Shown here piece by piece: positions 53,245 to 62,134 of a stretch of DNA of 64,000 bases; the first letter of the stretch is position 1, and the number at the start of each line of letters is the position of its first letter. The DNA comes from Sphaerotilus hippei (GTDB lineage: Bacteria; Pseudomonadota; Gammaproteobacteria; Burkholderiales; Burkholderiaceae_C), in contig NZ_QJJS01000004.1 of the NCBI RefSeq assembly GCF_003201595.1, positions 236,209-300,208 of the forward strand, given 5' to 3'. The notes under the pieces are model-generated. The model worked only from the letters and a program-made list of their open reading frames with translations, was not told the DNA's origin and did no database searches. Both the position numbers and the translations under genes were made by a program.

Positions 53245-54222
53245 TCAGGCTTCAGGCACGAAACCGACGCGCTTGACGATCTGCTGCCACTGCACGGTCT
53301 CCTCGCGCACCGCGCGGGACATCTCGGCCGGCGTGTTGGCGCCGGCCTCGATGCCCAGGGCGGCAAAACCGTCGATCACGTCGGGCGACTGCACCGCGGC
53401 CCGGATGGCCTGCGCGGCGCGCTCCACCACGTCGGCCGGGGCCTTGGGCGGCAGGAAGAAGCCGTACCACTCCACCATCTCCAGCGCCTTGAAGCCCTGC
53501 TCGGTGTAGGTCGGCACGTCGGGCAGGAAACGCGAGCGCTTCGCCCCCGAGGTGGCCAGCACGCGCACCTTGCCGCTGCGCAGGTGCGGCAGGTAGTCGC
53601 CGATGGGCGAGGACATGGCCGGCAGCTGGCCGCCCAGCAGGTCCTGGACCCCGGGCGCCGAGCCGCGGTAGGGCACATGGTTGAGCTCGACGCCACTCTC
53701 CTTGGCCAGCAGCGCCCCGACGAAATGCGGCGTCGTGCCCGCCCCGGGCGAGCCGTAACTGGCGCGGTCCGGATGGGCCTTGGCCCAGGCGAGGTAGTCC
53801 CGCAGCGTGCGCACCGACTCGGGCACCATCGGGCCGACGGCGAAGGCGAAGCCGACCGTGCCGGCGGTGCACACCGGCGTGACGTCCTGGATGCCGTAGG
53901 TCAGGCGGGTGTAGATGTGCGGATAGAGCGTGATCATGCCCGCGGGGGTCATCAGCAGCGTGCTGCCGTCGGGCGCGCTGCGCTTGAGCTCCTCGACGGC
54001 CAGCCGGCCGCCCGCGCCGGGCTTGTTCTCGACCAGCGAGACCCGGGCAAAACCGCTGCGCAGCTTCTCGGAGACCCGGCGCGAGACCGCATCGGTCGTG
54101 CCGCCGGCCGGAAAGCCGCACAGCACCCGGTTGGTGTCGACCTGCTGGGCCAGTCCGGGAAGGTGCCAGCCGGCGGTGGCGGCGCCGGCCGCGGCGATCA
54201 TGAAGTGTCGACGGTCGATCAT
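53245..54222 (-). CDS. Bug/TctC-family periplasmic receptor (putative phenylpropanoid acid receptor)
   Basis: 325 aa. The signal RRHFMIAAAGAATAGWHLPGL is Tat-like. The mature part begins QQVDTNRVLCGFPAGGTTDAV. HVPYRGSAPGVQDLLGGQLP and LPDVPTYTEQGF are Bug-family hallmarks. It lies in the phenylpropanoid operon, 17 bases before the acyl-CoA dehydrogenase, so it probably binds a hydroxycinnamate or related acid. No TctAB subunits are adjacent. Confidence 0.92.
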   Translation of the reverse strand: MIDRRHFMIAAAGAATAGWHLPGLAQQVDTNRVLCGFPAGGTTDAVSRRVSEKLRSGFARVSLVENKPGAGGRLAVEELKRSAPDGSTLLMTPAGMITLYPHIYTRLTYGIQDVTPVCTAGTVGFAFAVGPMVPESVRTLRDYLAWAKAHPDRASYGSPGAGTTPHFVGALLAKESGVELNHVPYRGSAPGVQDLLGGQLPAMSSPIGDYLPHLRSGKVRVLATSGAKRSRFLPDVPTYTEQGFKALEMVEWYGFFLPPKAPADVVERAAQAIRAAVQSPDVIDGFAALGIEAGANTPAEMSRAVREETVQWQQIVKRVGFVPEA

Positions 54223-54278
54223 GTCTGTCTCCTGTGGGGTCGGTATGGGTTCGATTCGGGGCACGGGGGCGGCCGCGC

Positions 54279-55043
54279 TCAGCGCGGGGCCATGCGCAGG
54301 GCGCCGTCGAGGCGGATCACCTCGCCGTTGAGGTGGCCGTTGCCGACCACCTGCATCGCCAGGGAGGCGAATTCCTCGGGCCGGCCCAGGCGCCGGGGAA
54401 AGGGGATGGAGGCGGCCAGCTTGTCCTGGACCTCCTGGGGCAGCTCATTGACCAGCGGCGTGGCGAACAGGCCCGGGGCCAGCGTGCAGACCCGGATGCC
54501 GAACTGCGCGAGGTCACGCGCCAGCGGCAGCGTCATGCCGACGATGCCGCCCTTGGACGCCGAATAGGCCTCCTGGCCCACCTGGCCGTCGAAGGCCGCG
54601 ACCGAGGCGGTGCACACCATCACCCCGCGCTCGCCGTCCTCCAGCGGCTCGAGCCGGGCGATGCGGGCCGCGCTCAGGCGGATCATGTTGTAGGTGCCGA
54701 CCAGGTTGATGCGCACGACCCGCTCGAAATCCTCGAGCGGCGCGGGCGAGCCGTCGCGGCCGAGCAGGCGCCGGGCGGTGCCGATGCCGGCGATGTTCAT
54801 GACGATGCGGGCCGGGCCGTGGGCCTGCTCGGCCGCGTCCAGCGCGGCGGTGACGGCGGCGCTGTCGGTGATGTCGCACCGGCAGGCCAGGCCGCCGATG
54901 TCCGCGGCCACGCGCTCGGCACCCGCGGCGTTGACGTCGAGCACGGCCACCCGTGCGCCCAGGCGGGCCAGTTCACGCGCCACGGCCTCGCCCAGCCCGG
55001 AACCGCCGCCGGTGACCAGCGCGGCCTGTCCTTGAATCTGCAT
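54279..55043 (-). CDS. SDR-family 3-hydroxyacyl-CoA dehydrogenase (type II HADH-like)
   Basis: 254 aa. [12 protein letters not shown] (NAD motif), NIAGIG, catalytic Ser in [14 protein letters not shown] and Y-x3-K in YSASKGG are intact. The segment [23 protein letters not shown] and the tail [15 protein letters not shown] are characteristic of the 17beta-HSD10/type II 3-hydroxyacyl-CoA dehydrogenase group. In this operon it would oxidise the 3-hydroxy-3-arylpropanoyl-CoA made by the crotonase, giving the beta-keto thioester for the thiolase at 58029. Confidence 0.9.
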   Translation of the reverse strand: MQIQGQAALVTGGGSGLGEAVARELARLGARVAVLDVNAAGAERVAADIGGLACRCDITDSAAVTAALDAAEQAHGPARIVMNIAGIGTARRLLGRDGSPAPLEDFERVVRINLVGTYNMIRLSAARIARLEPLEDGERGVMVCTASVAAFDGQVGQEAYSASKGGIVGMTLPLARDLAQFGIRVCTLAPGLFATPLVNELPQEVQDKLAASIPFPRRLGRPEEFASLAMQVVGNGHLNGEVIRLDGALRMAPR

Positions 55044-55064
55044 GTCTGTCTCCTCGAATCGTGT

Positions 55065-56927
55065 TCAGGCCCGCGGGCCGCCGTGGGGCCGGATCAGCCA
55101 GGGGTCGGCCTGGTCGTCGGCATGCATCGCCTCGACCAGCGCCGCACGGTGCGACAGCACCGCACGCTGGTTGATCGAGTTCTTGTCGGTGATCTCGCCG
55201 TGATCGATCGACGGTGGCTCCACCAGCACGTGCAGGCGCTCGATCCGGTTGGCGCTGCCCGTGCCCTGGGCGTGCAGCCGCGTGCACAGCGCCTGGAAGA
55301 AGTCGCGCACCGCCGGGTGGTGCAGCACCTCGACCGGCCCGGCCTCGGCGGGCAGGCCGGCGAGCTGGCGGCAGTCGGCCAGCCGCGGGAAGACCATCGC
55401 GCCCAGCTGGTCGCGGTTCAGGCCGGTGATCACCGCGTCCTGCACGCAGGGGTGGCCCTCGGCCACGATGCGGGCGCGCAGCGGGCCGACGCTGACGAAG
55501 GTGCCGGTCGACAGCTTGAAGTCCTCGGCGATGCGGCCGTCGAAGCGCAGGCCGGCGCCGTGGTCGGCCGGATCGATGAAGCGCACCGCGTCCCCGGTGC
55601 AGTAGAAACCTTCTTCGTCGAAGGCCTCGGCCGTCAGCGCCGGCTCGCGCCAGTAGCCGGGCATGACGTTGGGGCCGCGGAAGCGGATCTCGGTCTTGTC
55701 GCCGCAGGCCACCAGCTTGACCTCCACGCCCGGGCACGGCAGGCCGATGTCGCCCGAGCGTGCCGTCGTGCCGACGACGAAGGTGCACGACGGCGCGGTC
55801 TCGGTCATGCCCAGGCTGGTGAGCATGCGGATGCGTTCGCCCACCGTGCGCTCGCCCTGGGCGTCGAGCCGGTCCCACACCGCCTGCGACAGGCCGGCCG
55901 CGGCGAACATGAAGGCCTTGACGCGCCGGAACATCGACTGGCGCAGCGGCTCGTCGTGTTCCATGGCCGCGCTGATCTCCTCGAAGCCCTTGGGCACGTT
56001 GAAGTAGAGCGTGGGCGAGATCTCGCGCAGGTTGCGCAGCGTCTCGGCGATGCCCCGGGGCGTGGGCTTGCCGTCGTCGAGGTAGATCGTGCCGCCGTTG
56101 TAGAGCGCGATGCCCAGGTTGTGGTTGCCCCCGAAGGTGTGGCTCCAGGGCAGCCAGTCCACCAGCACCGGCGGCTCGTCGGCCAGGAAGGCCATGCACT
56201 GGCGCAGCATCTGCTGGTTGGCGCAGAGCATGCGGTGGGTGGTGATCACGCCCTTGGGCTGGCGGGTCGAGCCGGAGGTGAACAGGAACTTGACGATGGT
56301 GTCGGGGCCGGTGGCCGCGTGGGCCTGCTGCACCTCGGGGCCGGGCCGGGTGGCCAGCAGCCCGGCGAAGTCCAGGCTCGGGCGGCCCGCCAGCGTGCCT
56401 TCGCCCAGCACGACCGGCACCCCCGGCTCGACCACCGCCTCGATCGCCACGCCGAAGCGGGCATCGCTGGCGTAGACCATGCCCGGCGTCACCTTGCCGA
56501 GGATGTGGCGCAGCTTGCCGTGGTCGGTCGACAGCAGCGAATAGGCCGAGGACACCGACACGAAGGGCACGCCGACCCACATCGCCGCCATCATCAGCGT
56601 GGCGTGCTCGAGGTCGTTGTCCGACAGGATGGCCAGCGGCCGCTCCACCGACAGGCCGTGCGACAGCAGCGCCTGGCCGACCGAGCGGGCCCGCTCGAGC
56701 ATGGCCGCGTAGCTGATGCGCACCCAGTCGCCCCCCTGGTGGCGCCGGGCCACGAAGGTGCGCTCGGGCGCGTCCTGCGCCCACTGCTCGAGCAGGTCGC
56801 TCAGGCGCTGCGGATGCCAGGCCAGCGCTTCGGTCGAGCGCAGCAGCGTGCTGCCGTCGGCCCGCCGCTCGAGCGTGGCCTCCAGGCAGCCGCCGACCCG
56901 GGCGGCGCGGTAACGGGGTTCGATCAT
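55065..56927 (-). CDS. fcs: Feruloyl-CoA synthase (hydroxycinnamate-CoA ligase)
   Basis: 620 aa, the length of the long Fcs group. The adenylation P-loop reads LFTSGSTRQPKGVITTH, with Arg where Gly is usual (STG to STR). Fcs landmarks are LPWSHTFGGNHNLGIALYNG, DDGKPTPRGI, SLGMTETAP, CTGDAVRF and GRIAEDFKLSTGTFVSV. It activates ferulate, p-coumarate or caffeate with ATP and CoA. Unlike classical fcs-ech pairs, the adjacent genes encode dehydrogenases and a thiolase. This points to the CoA-dependent beta-oxidative route rather than retro-aldol cleavage to vanillin. Confidence 0.9.
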   Translation of the reverse strand: MIEPRYRAARVGGCLEATLERRADGSTLLRSTEALAWHPQRLSDLLEQWAQDAPERTFVARRHQGGDWVRISYAAMLERARSVGQALLSHGLSVERPLAILSDNDLEHATLMMAAMWVGVPFVSVSSAYSLLSTDHGKLRHILGKVTPGMVYASDARFGVAIEAVVEPGVPVVLGEGTLAGRPSLDFAGLLATRPGPEVQQAHAATGPDTIVKFLFTSGSTRQPKGVITTHRMLCANQQMLRQCMAFLADEPPVLVDWLPWSHTFGGNHNLGIALYNGGTIYLDDGKPTPRGIAETLRNLREISPTLYFNVPKGFEEISAAMEHDEPLRQSMFRRVKAFMFAAAGLSQAVWDRLDAQGERTVGERIRMLTSLGMTETAPSCTFVVGTTARSGDIGLPCPGVEVKLVACGDKTEIRFRGPNVMPGYWREPALTAEAFDEEGFYCTGDAVRFIDPADHGAGLRFDGRIAEDFKLSTGTFVSVGPLRARIVAEGHPCVQDAVITGLNRDQLGAMVFPRLADCRQLAGLPAEAGPVEVLHHPAVRDFFQALCTRLHAQGTGSANRIERLHVLVEPPSIDHGEITDKNSINQRAVLSHRAALVEAMHADDQADPWLIRPHGGPRA

Positions 56928-56979
56928 GTCTGCTCCTGCTCGTCGGGCGGATGTCGGCTCATGCATGGCGGGCACCGGC

Positions 56980-57813
56980 TCAGCCGCCCCGCTCGACCTT
57001 GGCGGCCCGCTTGTCGAGGAAGGCCCGCAGGCGCTCCTGGGCGTCGGGCGTGCTTTCGGCCACCGCGGCCATCAGCGACTCGGTGAACAGGCCCTCGGAC
57101 TGCGACTGGTCGGCGATGCGGGGCAGCGCGTGCATGACCGCGTAGTTCGACAGCGGCGCGTTGCGGGCGATGCGGGCGGCCAGCGCCAGGGCACGCTCGA
57201 CCACGGTCCCGGGCTCGCACACGTACTGCACCAGCCCCATCTGCTCAGCCGCCGCGGCCTCGTGCACCCGGCCGGTCAGCATCATGTCGCTCATGCGGGC
57301 CACGCCGATCAGGCGCGGAATGCGGGCCGAGCCGCCTCCGCCGACGAACAGCCCGCGCTGGCCCTCGGGCAGCGCGAAGTAGGCGTCACGCCCGGCCACC
57401 CGCAGGTGGCAGGCCGAGGCCAGCTCCAGCCCGCCGCCCACCACCGCGCCGTGCAGCGCCGCCACCACCGGCACCCGGCCGAACTGGATCTGGTCGAAGG
57501 CCGCATGCCACATGCGCGAGTGCAGCACGCCCTCGCCCACGTCACGCTCGACCAGCTCCGCCAGGTCCAGGCCGGCGCAGAAGTGCTCGCCCGCACCGCT
57601 GATCACCGCCGCCCGCACCCCGTCGGGGATGTGGATGAACGCCGTCTGCAGCTGGCGGATCAGCGTGTCGGAGATCGCGTTGCGCTTCTCCGGGCGGTTC
57701 AGGCAGACATGCAGCACCTCGCCCGAGCGGCTGATGCGCAGCAGGTCCAGGCTGGCGAGCAGACCGGTCACAGGCTGTCCGGCGCTGGAGATCGAATCGT
57801 TGGCTTGGTCCAT
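56980..57813 (-). CDS. Enoyl-CoA hydratase/crotonase family protein of the phenylpropanoid operon
   Basis: 277 aa. LNRPEKRNAISDTL and GEHFCAGLDLAEL make the first oxyanion segment. HGAVVGGGLELASACHLRVA contains the Glu of GGGLEL. PEGQRGLFVGGGGSARIPRL has a Glu-containing second motif followed by a glycine-rich run. It is the first gene of the operon, 52 bases before fcs. It probably hydrates hydroxycinnamoyl-CoA to the 3-hydroxy thioester. A hydratase-lyase (Ech) releasing vanillin is the alternative, but the SDR and thiolase neighbours argue for simple hydration. Confidence 0.88.
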   Translation of the reverse strand: MDQANDSISSAGQPVTGLLASLDLLRISRSGEVLHVCLNRPEKRNAISDTLIRQLQTAFIHIPDGVRAAVISGAGEHFCAGLDLAELVERDVGEGVLHSRMWHAAFDQIQFGRVPVVAALHGAVVGGGLELASACHLRVAGRDAYFALPEGQRGLFVGGGGSARIPRLIGVARMSDMMLTGRVHEAAAAEQMGLVQYVCEPGTVVERALALAARIARNAPLSNYAVMHALPRIADQSQSEGLFTESLMAAVAESTPDAQERLRAFLDKRAAKVERGG

Positions 57814-57820
57814 GACTTGT

Positions 57821-57834
57821 TTACTTTGTATAAC
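57821..57834. promoter_or_regulatory. Candidate MarR operator at the crotonase promoter
   Basis: TTACTTTGTATAAC, 8 to 21 bases before the crotonase start, is an AT-rich imperfect palindrome resembling the site at 57969-57985. It overlaps a possible minus-strand -10 (TATACA). It is probably bound by the operon's MarR protein. This is an inference from similarity and position. Confidence 0.5.
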
Positions 57835-57968
57835 TGTTTTGTTGATCGAATGATGCACCGACCGGATCTCGACCACAAGCGTCCACGCCCTGAAAACAGC
57901 ACATTTAGGGGTTTTCACCGGGGGCAGCCCTCGTCCCTCCCGATCCGGCGACTCCAGCCCTACAATGA

Positions 57969-57985
57969 TTACTTGTTATAAGTAA
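57969..57985. promoter_or_regulatory. Candidate MarR operator and extended -10 at the thiolase promoter
   Basis: TTACTT-GTTAT-AAGTAA is a perfect 6-base inverted repeat with a 5-base spacer. It overlaps TGTTATAAG (57974-57982), which reads as an extended -10 for the thiolase gene starting at 58029. Its location in the divergent region between the two halves of the phenylpropanoid cluster suggests joint control. Confidence 0.6.
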
Positions 57986-58028
57986 ATGATCGAGCAATCG
58001 GCTCGCCCATCCACTCCGGAGTCCGCGC

Positions 58029-59234
58029 ATGAACACGTTCATCCCCTACGGGAGCTACTGGTCCAGCCCCTTCGCCAAATGGCAGGGTTCGCTGGCCAAC
58101 CTCAACGCGCTGCAGCTCGCGGCCGCGTGCGGACGCGACGCGCTGGCCCGCCGCCAGTTTCCGCTGGAGCGCATCGACCTGGGCATCCTGGGCCTGACCA
58201 ACCCCCAGAAAGGCAGCTTCTACGGCCTGCCCTGGGTCACCGGCATGATGGGCATCGAACGGGTGGCCGGCCCCACGGTGCAGCAGGCCTGCGCGACCAG
58301 CGTGCGGGCGCTGCAGATGGCCAGCCAGGAAATCAGCGACGGCACCGCGAGCTGCGCGCTGCTGGTGATGGCGGACCGCCAGTCCAACGGCCCGGTGCTC
58401 TACTACCCGGACCCGAGCGGCAGCGGCGGCTACGGCATCACCGAACACTGGGTGCCCGACAACATGGCGCACGACCCGCATGCCCGCAACCCCATGCTGC
58501 AGACCGGCGAGAACGTGGCCGCGCGCTTCGGCATCTCGACGGCCGAGCAGCACGAGGTCAAGCTGCACCGCCACGCCCAGTACCAGCAGGCGCTGGCCGA
58601 GGACCGGGCCTTCCAGAAGCGCTACATGGTCGACGTCCCGCTGTCGGACAGCCGTTTCCGCAAGGTCACCGGCCAGCTTTCGGCCGACGAGGGCATCTTC
58701 CCGACCACGGCCGCCGGACTGGCGCGCCTGCAGCCCGTGCGCGAGGGCGGCACGATCACCTTCGGCGGCCAGACCCACCCGGCCGACGGCAACGCCGGGG
58801 CGATCGTGACCACCCGGGAGATCGCCCGCGAGGTGTCGCTGGAGCCGGCCATCCAGATCGAGCTGCTGAGCTTCGGCATGCACCGCGAGGCCCCCGGCCA
58901 CATGCCGGCCGCCCCGGGGCCGGCGATGCTGCAGGCGCTGCGCCGGGCCGGCCTGACGGTCGCGCAGGTCGACGCCGTCAAGACCCACAACCCGTTCGCG
59001 GTCAACGACATCGCGCTGGCCCGGGAGACCGGCTTCCCCTGGGAGCGCATGAACCAGTACGGCAGCTCGCTCATCTGGGGCCATCCGCAGGCGCCCACCG
59101 GGCTGCGCGGGGTCATCGAGCTGATCGAGGAGCTGGTGCTGCGCGGCGGCGGGGTGGGCGTGTTCACCGGCTGCGCGGCCGGCGACTCGGCGCTGGCCAC
59201 GGTGCTGCGGGTCAGCGACGGCCGGCGGCACTGA
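58029..59234 (+). CDS. Thiolase-family acyl-CoA acyltransferase (phenylpropanoid beta-ketothiolase candidate)
   Basis: 401 aa. It is a divergent thiolase: nucleophile Cys in VQQACATSVRAL, then THNPFAVNDIAL in place of NEAFA, His in WGHPQAPTGLRG and second Cys in FTGCAAGDSA. The SCP2-thiolase-like NPFAVND motif sets it apart from the PcaF-type enzyme at 40173. It is divergent from the fcs operon with shared palindromes and is followed by a CoA-transferase. The likely reaction is cleavage of 3-oxo-3-arylpropanoyl-CoA to an aroyl-CoA (such as vanilloyl-CoA) and acetyl-CoA. Confidence 0.88.
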   Translation: MNTFIPYGSYWSSPFAKWQGSLANLNALQLAAACGRDALARRQFPLERIDLGILGLTNPQKGSFYGLPWVTGMMGIERVAGPTVQQACATSVRALQMASQEISDGTASCALLVMADRQSNGPVLYYPDPSGSGGYGITEHWVPDNMAHDPHARNPMLQTGENVAARFGISTAEQHEVKLHRHAQYQQALAEDRAFQKRYMVDVPLSDSRFRKVTGQLSADEGIFPTTAAGLARLQPVREGGTITFGGQTHPADGNAGAIVTTREIAREVSLEPAIQIELLSFGMHREAPGHMPAAPGPAMLQALRRAGLTVAQVDAVKTHNPFAVNDIALARETGFPWERMNQYGSSLIWGHPQAPTGLRGVIELIEELVLRGGGVGVFTGCAAGDSALATVLRVSDGRRH

Positions 59235-59304
59235 ACGGCGGCACCGAACGGCGGGCGTCCCCGCCCCCACCACCCGATCCCTGCATCCTCCTGGAGTCCA
59301 CCCC

Positions 59305-60861
59305 ATGAAAGTCATCCGCCCCGAAGACGTCGGCGCCCTCATCCCCGACCAGGCCACCGTGTTCCTGGGCGGCCTGGCCGTCACCAGCCTGCCCGAGGAG
59401 GTGCTCCTGGCGCTGGAGCGGCACTACCTCGACCACGGCCATCCGCGCCAGCTCACCACCTGGGCCTGCGGCGCCATCGGCAACTCCGGCCAGGCCGGCA
59501 TGAAGCACTTCGCCCACGCCGGCATGATCAAGCGGGTGGTGGCCGGGCACTTCGGCCAGACCGGCAAGGAGATGATGAAGATGGTCTTCGACGGCGAGGT
59601 CGAGGCCTACAACTTTCCGCAGGGCTCGCTGTCGCACCTGACGCGCCAGATCGCCTGCCGCTCGCCGGGGCTGCTGACGAAGGTCGGTCTGGGCACCTTC
59701 GTCGACCCGGCGCTGGAGGGCGGCAAGATGAACGCCCGCTCCACCGAGGACCTGGTGCGCCGCGTGCGTTTCGAGGGCGACGACTGGCTGTACTACCCGG
59801 CCCCGAAGATCGACGTGGCCATCATCCGCGGCACGCTGGCCGACGAGCGCGGCAACATCACGCTCGACAAGGAAGGCGTGCTGCTGGAGCAGCTGTCCAT
59901 CGCCCAGGCCGCGCGCGCCTGCGGCGGCATCGTGATCTGCCAGGTCGAGCGCATCGTGCAGGCCGGCACGCTGCACCCCAAGGCGGTGAAGATCCCCGGC
60001 GTGGTGGTCGACTACGTGGTGGTGGGCCGGCCCGAGCACCACATGCAGACCATCGCCACGCAGTTCGACCCGGCGCTGTGCGGCGACATCCGCGTGCCGG
60101 CGGACACGCTGCAGCCGATGGCCCTGGACGAGCGCAAGGTCATCGCCCGCCGCGCGGCGCTGGAGCTGACGCCCGGGGCGATCACCAACCTGGGCATCGG
60201 CATCCCGGCAGGCATTCCGTCGGTGGCGGCCGAAGAAGGCGTGTCGGACCAGCTGACGCTGAGCATCGAGAGCGGCGTGACCGGCGGCATCCCCGCGCAG
60301 CTGGGCGACTTCGGCCTGGCCTACAACGCCGAGGCCATCATCGAGCAGAGCTTCCAGTTCGACTTCTACGACGGCGGCGGCCTGGACGCCAGCTTCCTCG
60401 GCCTGGCCCAGGTGGACCTGCAGGGCAACGTCAACGTCAGCAAGTTCAACGGCCGGCCGGTGGGCTGCGGCGGCTTCATCAACATCACCCGCTCGACGAA
60501 GAAGCTGGTGTTCTGCGGCACCTTCACCGCCGGCGGGCTGCAGCTGGCCATCGGCGACGGGCAGCTGCGCATCGTCCAGGAAGGCCGCTCGCGCAAGTTC
60601 ATCGGCCAGGTCGAGCAGATCACCTTCAACGGCCACGACGCGGCGCGGCGCGGCCAGGAGGTGGTGTTCGTGACCGAGCGGGCGGTCTTCCACCTGCGCG
60701 CCGACGGCCTGGAGCTGACCGAGATCGCCCCGGGCATCGACCTGGAGCGCGACGTGCTGGCGCACATGGACTTCCGCCCGATCGTGCGCCAGCCCGTGAC
60801 CATGGACGCCGGCCTGTTCCGCGACGTCTGGGGCGGCCTGCGCACGGCCCTGGGCGGCTGA
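59305..60861 (+). CDS. Fused alpha-beta CoA-transferase (family I)
   Basis: 518 aa, with both CoA-transferase domains in one chain. The N-terminal GxGxxG-like region is FLGGLAVTSLPEEVLLALE. The C-terminal half has the catalytic glutamate in LTLSIESGVTGGIPA (about residue 333), matching the SxESG motif of SCOT/YdiF-type enzymes. It moves CoA between a thioester and a free acid. It lies 70 bases after the thiolase. Returning CoA from the aroyl-CoA product to an incoming phenylpropanoid acid would spare ATP and release the free benzoate. Confidence 0.9.
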   Translation: MKVIRPEDVGALIPDQATVFLGGLAVTSLPEEVLLALERHYLDHGHPRQLTTWACGAIGNSGQAGMKHFAHAGMIKRVVAGHFGQTGKEMMKMVFDGEVEAYNFPQGSLSHLTRQIACRSPGLLTKVGLGTFVDPALEGGKMNARSTEDLVRRVRFEGDDWLYYPAPKIDVAIIRGTLADERGNITLDKEGVLLEQLSIAQAARACGGIVICQVERIVQAGTLHPKAVKIPGVVVDYVVVGRPEHHMQTIATQFDPALCGDIRVPADTLQPMALDERKVIARRAALELTPGAITNLGIGIPAGIPSVAAEEGVSDQLTLSIESGVTGGIPAQLGDFGLAYNAEAIIEQSFQFDFYDGGGLDASFLGLAQVDLQGNVNVSKFNGRPVGCGGFINITRSTKKLVFCGTFTAGGLQLAIGDGQLRIVQEGRSRKFIGQVEQITFNGHDAARRGQEVVFVTERAVFHLRADGLELTEIAPGIDLERDVLAHMDFRPIVRQPVTMDAGLFRDVWGGLRTALGG

Positions 60862-60893
60862 GTCGAGCCGGCCCCTTCCCGTGATTTTTCCCT

Positions 60894-60917
60894 GGGGGCG
60901 GAGCGATCCGCTCCCCC
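60894..60917 (+). terminator. Hairpin after the CoA-transferase gene
   Basis: GGAGCG-ATC-CGCTCC (60900-60914), extended outward by GGGGG/CCC, lies 33 bases after the stop and before the porin gene. A T-run (GATTTTTC at 60882-60889) lies upstream rather than downstream, so on the plus strand it is a weak or Rho-type terminator. Confidence 0.45.
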
Positions 60918-60992
60918 TGCCTCGCGCCCGACCGGCGGGCGCGGCGGGCCTGCCCTTGCCGGTGATTCCATCCACAACAACGGAGACCTTCC

Positions 60993-62090
60993 ATGAAACC
61001 ACGCCACTGGAGCGCGCTCGGCGCCACCACCCTGCTCTGCACGGCCGCCGCGGCCCAGCAGGTCACGCTGTACGGCCTGATCGACGTCGGGGTCGAACGC
61101 ATCTCGAACGTGGGCGCCGCCGCCGGCTCGCTCACGCGCATGCCGAGCACCGGGGCCAGCATGGCCTCGCGCTGGGGCGTGCGGGGCAGCGAGGACCTGG
61201 GCGGCGGCACGAAGGCCGGCTTCACGCTCGAGAGCGGCTTCGGCCCGGACACCGGCACCCTCGGCCAGGGCGGGCGGGCCTTCGGCCGCCAGGCCTTCCT
61301 GTCGCTGTCGGGTGACTGGGGCCAGATCTCGGCCGGCCGGCAGTACACCATGCTGTTCTGGGGCACGATGGGCGCGGACCTGATCGGCCCGAACGCCCAT
61401 GGCCTGGGCTCGCTGGACAGCTACATCCCGAACGCCCGGGTCGACAACAGCCTGGCCTACCGCGGCTCGTTCCGGGGCGTGAGCGTGGGCGCGACCTACA
61501 GCCTCGGGCGGGACGTGGCCACCGCGGGCAATCCGGCGGCCACCAACTGCCCGGGCGAGAGCGCCAGCGACCCCTCGGCCTGCCGCGCGTGGTCCTGGAT
61601 GCTCAAGTACGACCAGCCGGCCTGGGGCGCGGCCATCGGCCAGGACCAGTTCCACGGCGCAGAAGGCTCCTGGGCGGGCGCCGGCCTGCTCGGCAGCGGT
61701 CTGACCGACCGGCGCACCTTCGTCAACGGCTACGGCAAGCTCGGGGACCTGACGCTGGGCGCCGGCCTGATGCGGCGCAGCAACGACGGCAGCAGCACGC
61801 CGCGCAGCGACCTGGCCTACGTCGCCGCCGCGTTCAAGCTCACGCCGACGTTCACCGTCGACGGCATGGCCTCGCAGCTCGAGTTCCGCGATGCCGCCAA
61901 CGGCGCCCGCCTCTACGTGCTGCGCGGCACGCAGGCGCTGTCCAGGCGCACGGCGGCCTACGTCTCGATCGGCCACGTCAACAACCGGGGCGCCTCGACC
62001 TACTCGGTCAGCGGCGGCGCGGCGGGCAGCAACGCCGCGGCCGGCGGCCACCAGAACGGCGTGCTGGTCGGCGTGCGCCACAGCTTCTGA
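60993..62090 (+). CDS. Outer-membrane trimeric porin (Gram-negative porin family)
   Basis: 365 aa. The signal peptide ends TLLCTAAAAQ. The barrel opens QVTLYGLIDVGVERISNVG, contains RWGVRGSEDLGGGTKAGFTLE and RQAFLSLSGDWGQISAGRQY, and closes with the Phe-terminated GVRHSF. Two cysteines (NCPGE and ACRAW) in a surface loop may form a disulfide. It lies between the CoA-transferase and the tannase-family lipoprotein, so it may admit the acids the lipoprotein releases. Confidence 0.93.
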   Translation: MKPRHWSALGATTLLCTAAAAQQVTLYGLIDVGVERISNVGAAAGSLTRMPSTGASMASRWGVRGSEDLGGGTKAGFTLESGFGPDTGTLGQGGRAFGRQAFLSLSGDWGQISAGRQYTMLFWGTMGADLIGPNAHGLGSLDSYIPNARVDNSLAYRGSFRGVSVGATYSLGRDVATAGNPAATNCPGESASDPSACRAWSWMLKYDQPAWGAAIGQDQFHGAEGSWAGAGLLGSGLTDRRTFVNGYGKLGDLTLGAGLMRRSNDGSSTPRSDLAYVAAAFKLTPTFTVDGMASQLEFRDAANGARLYVLRGTQALSRRTAAYVSIGHVNNRGASTYSVSGGAAGSNAAAGGHQNGVLVGVRHSF

Positions 62091-62134
62091 AGCCACCGCA
62101 CCGACCGCAACGCCCCCGGCACAGGAGACCCCGC

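Noticed and set aside
54234..57086. A 950-codon open frame on the plus strand
   Set aside because: It is antisense to the SDR, fcs and TctC genes, which have clear domains and start sites; the frame has no recognisable domain.
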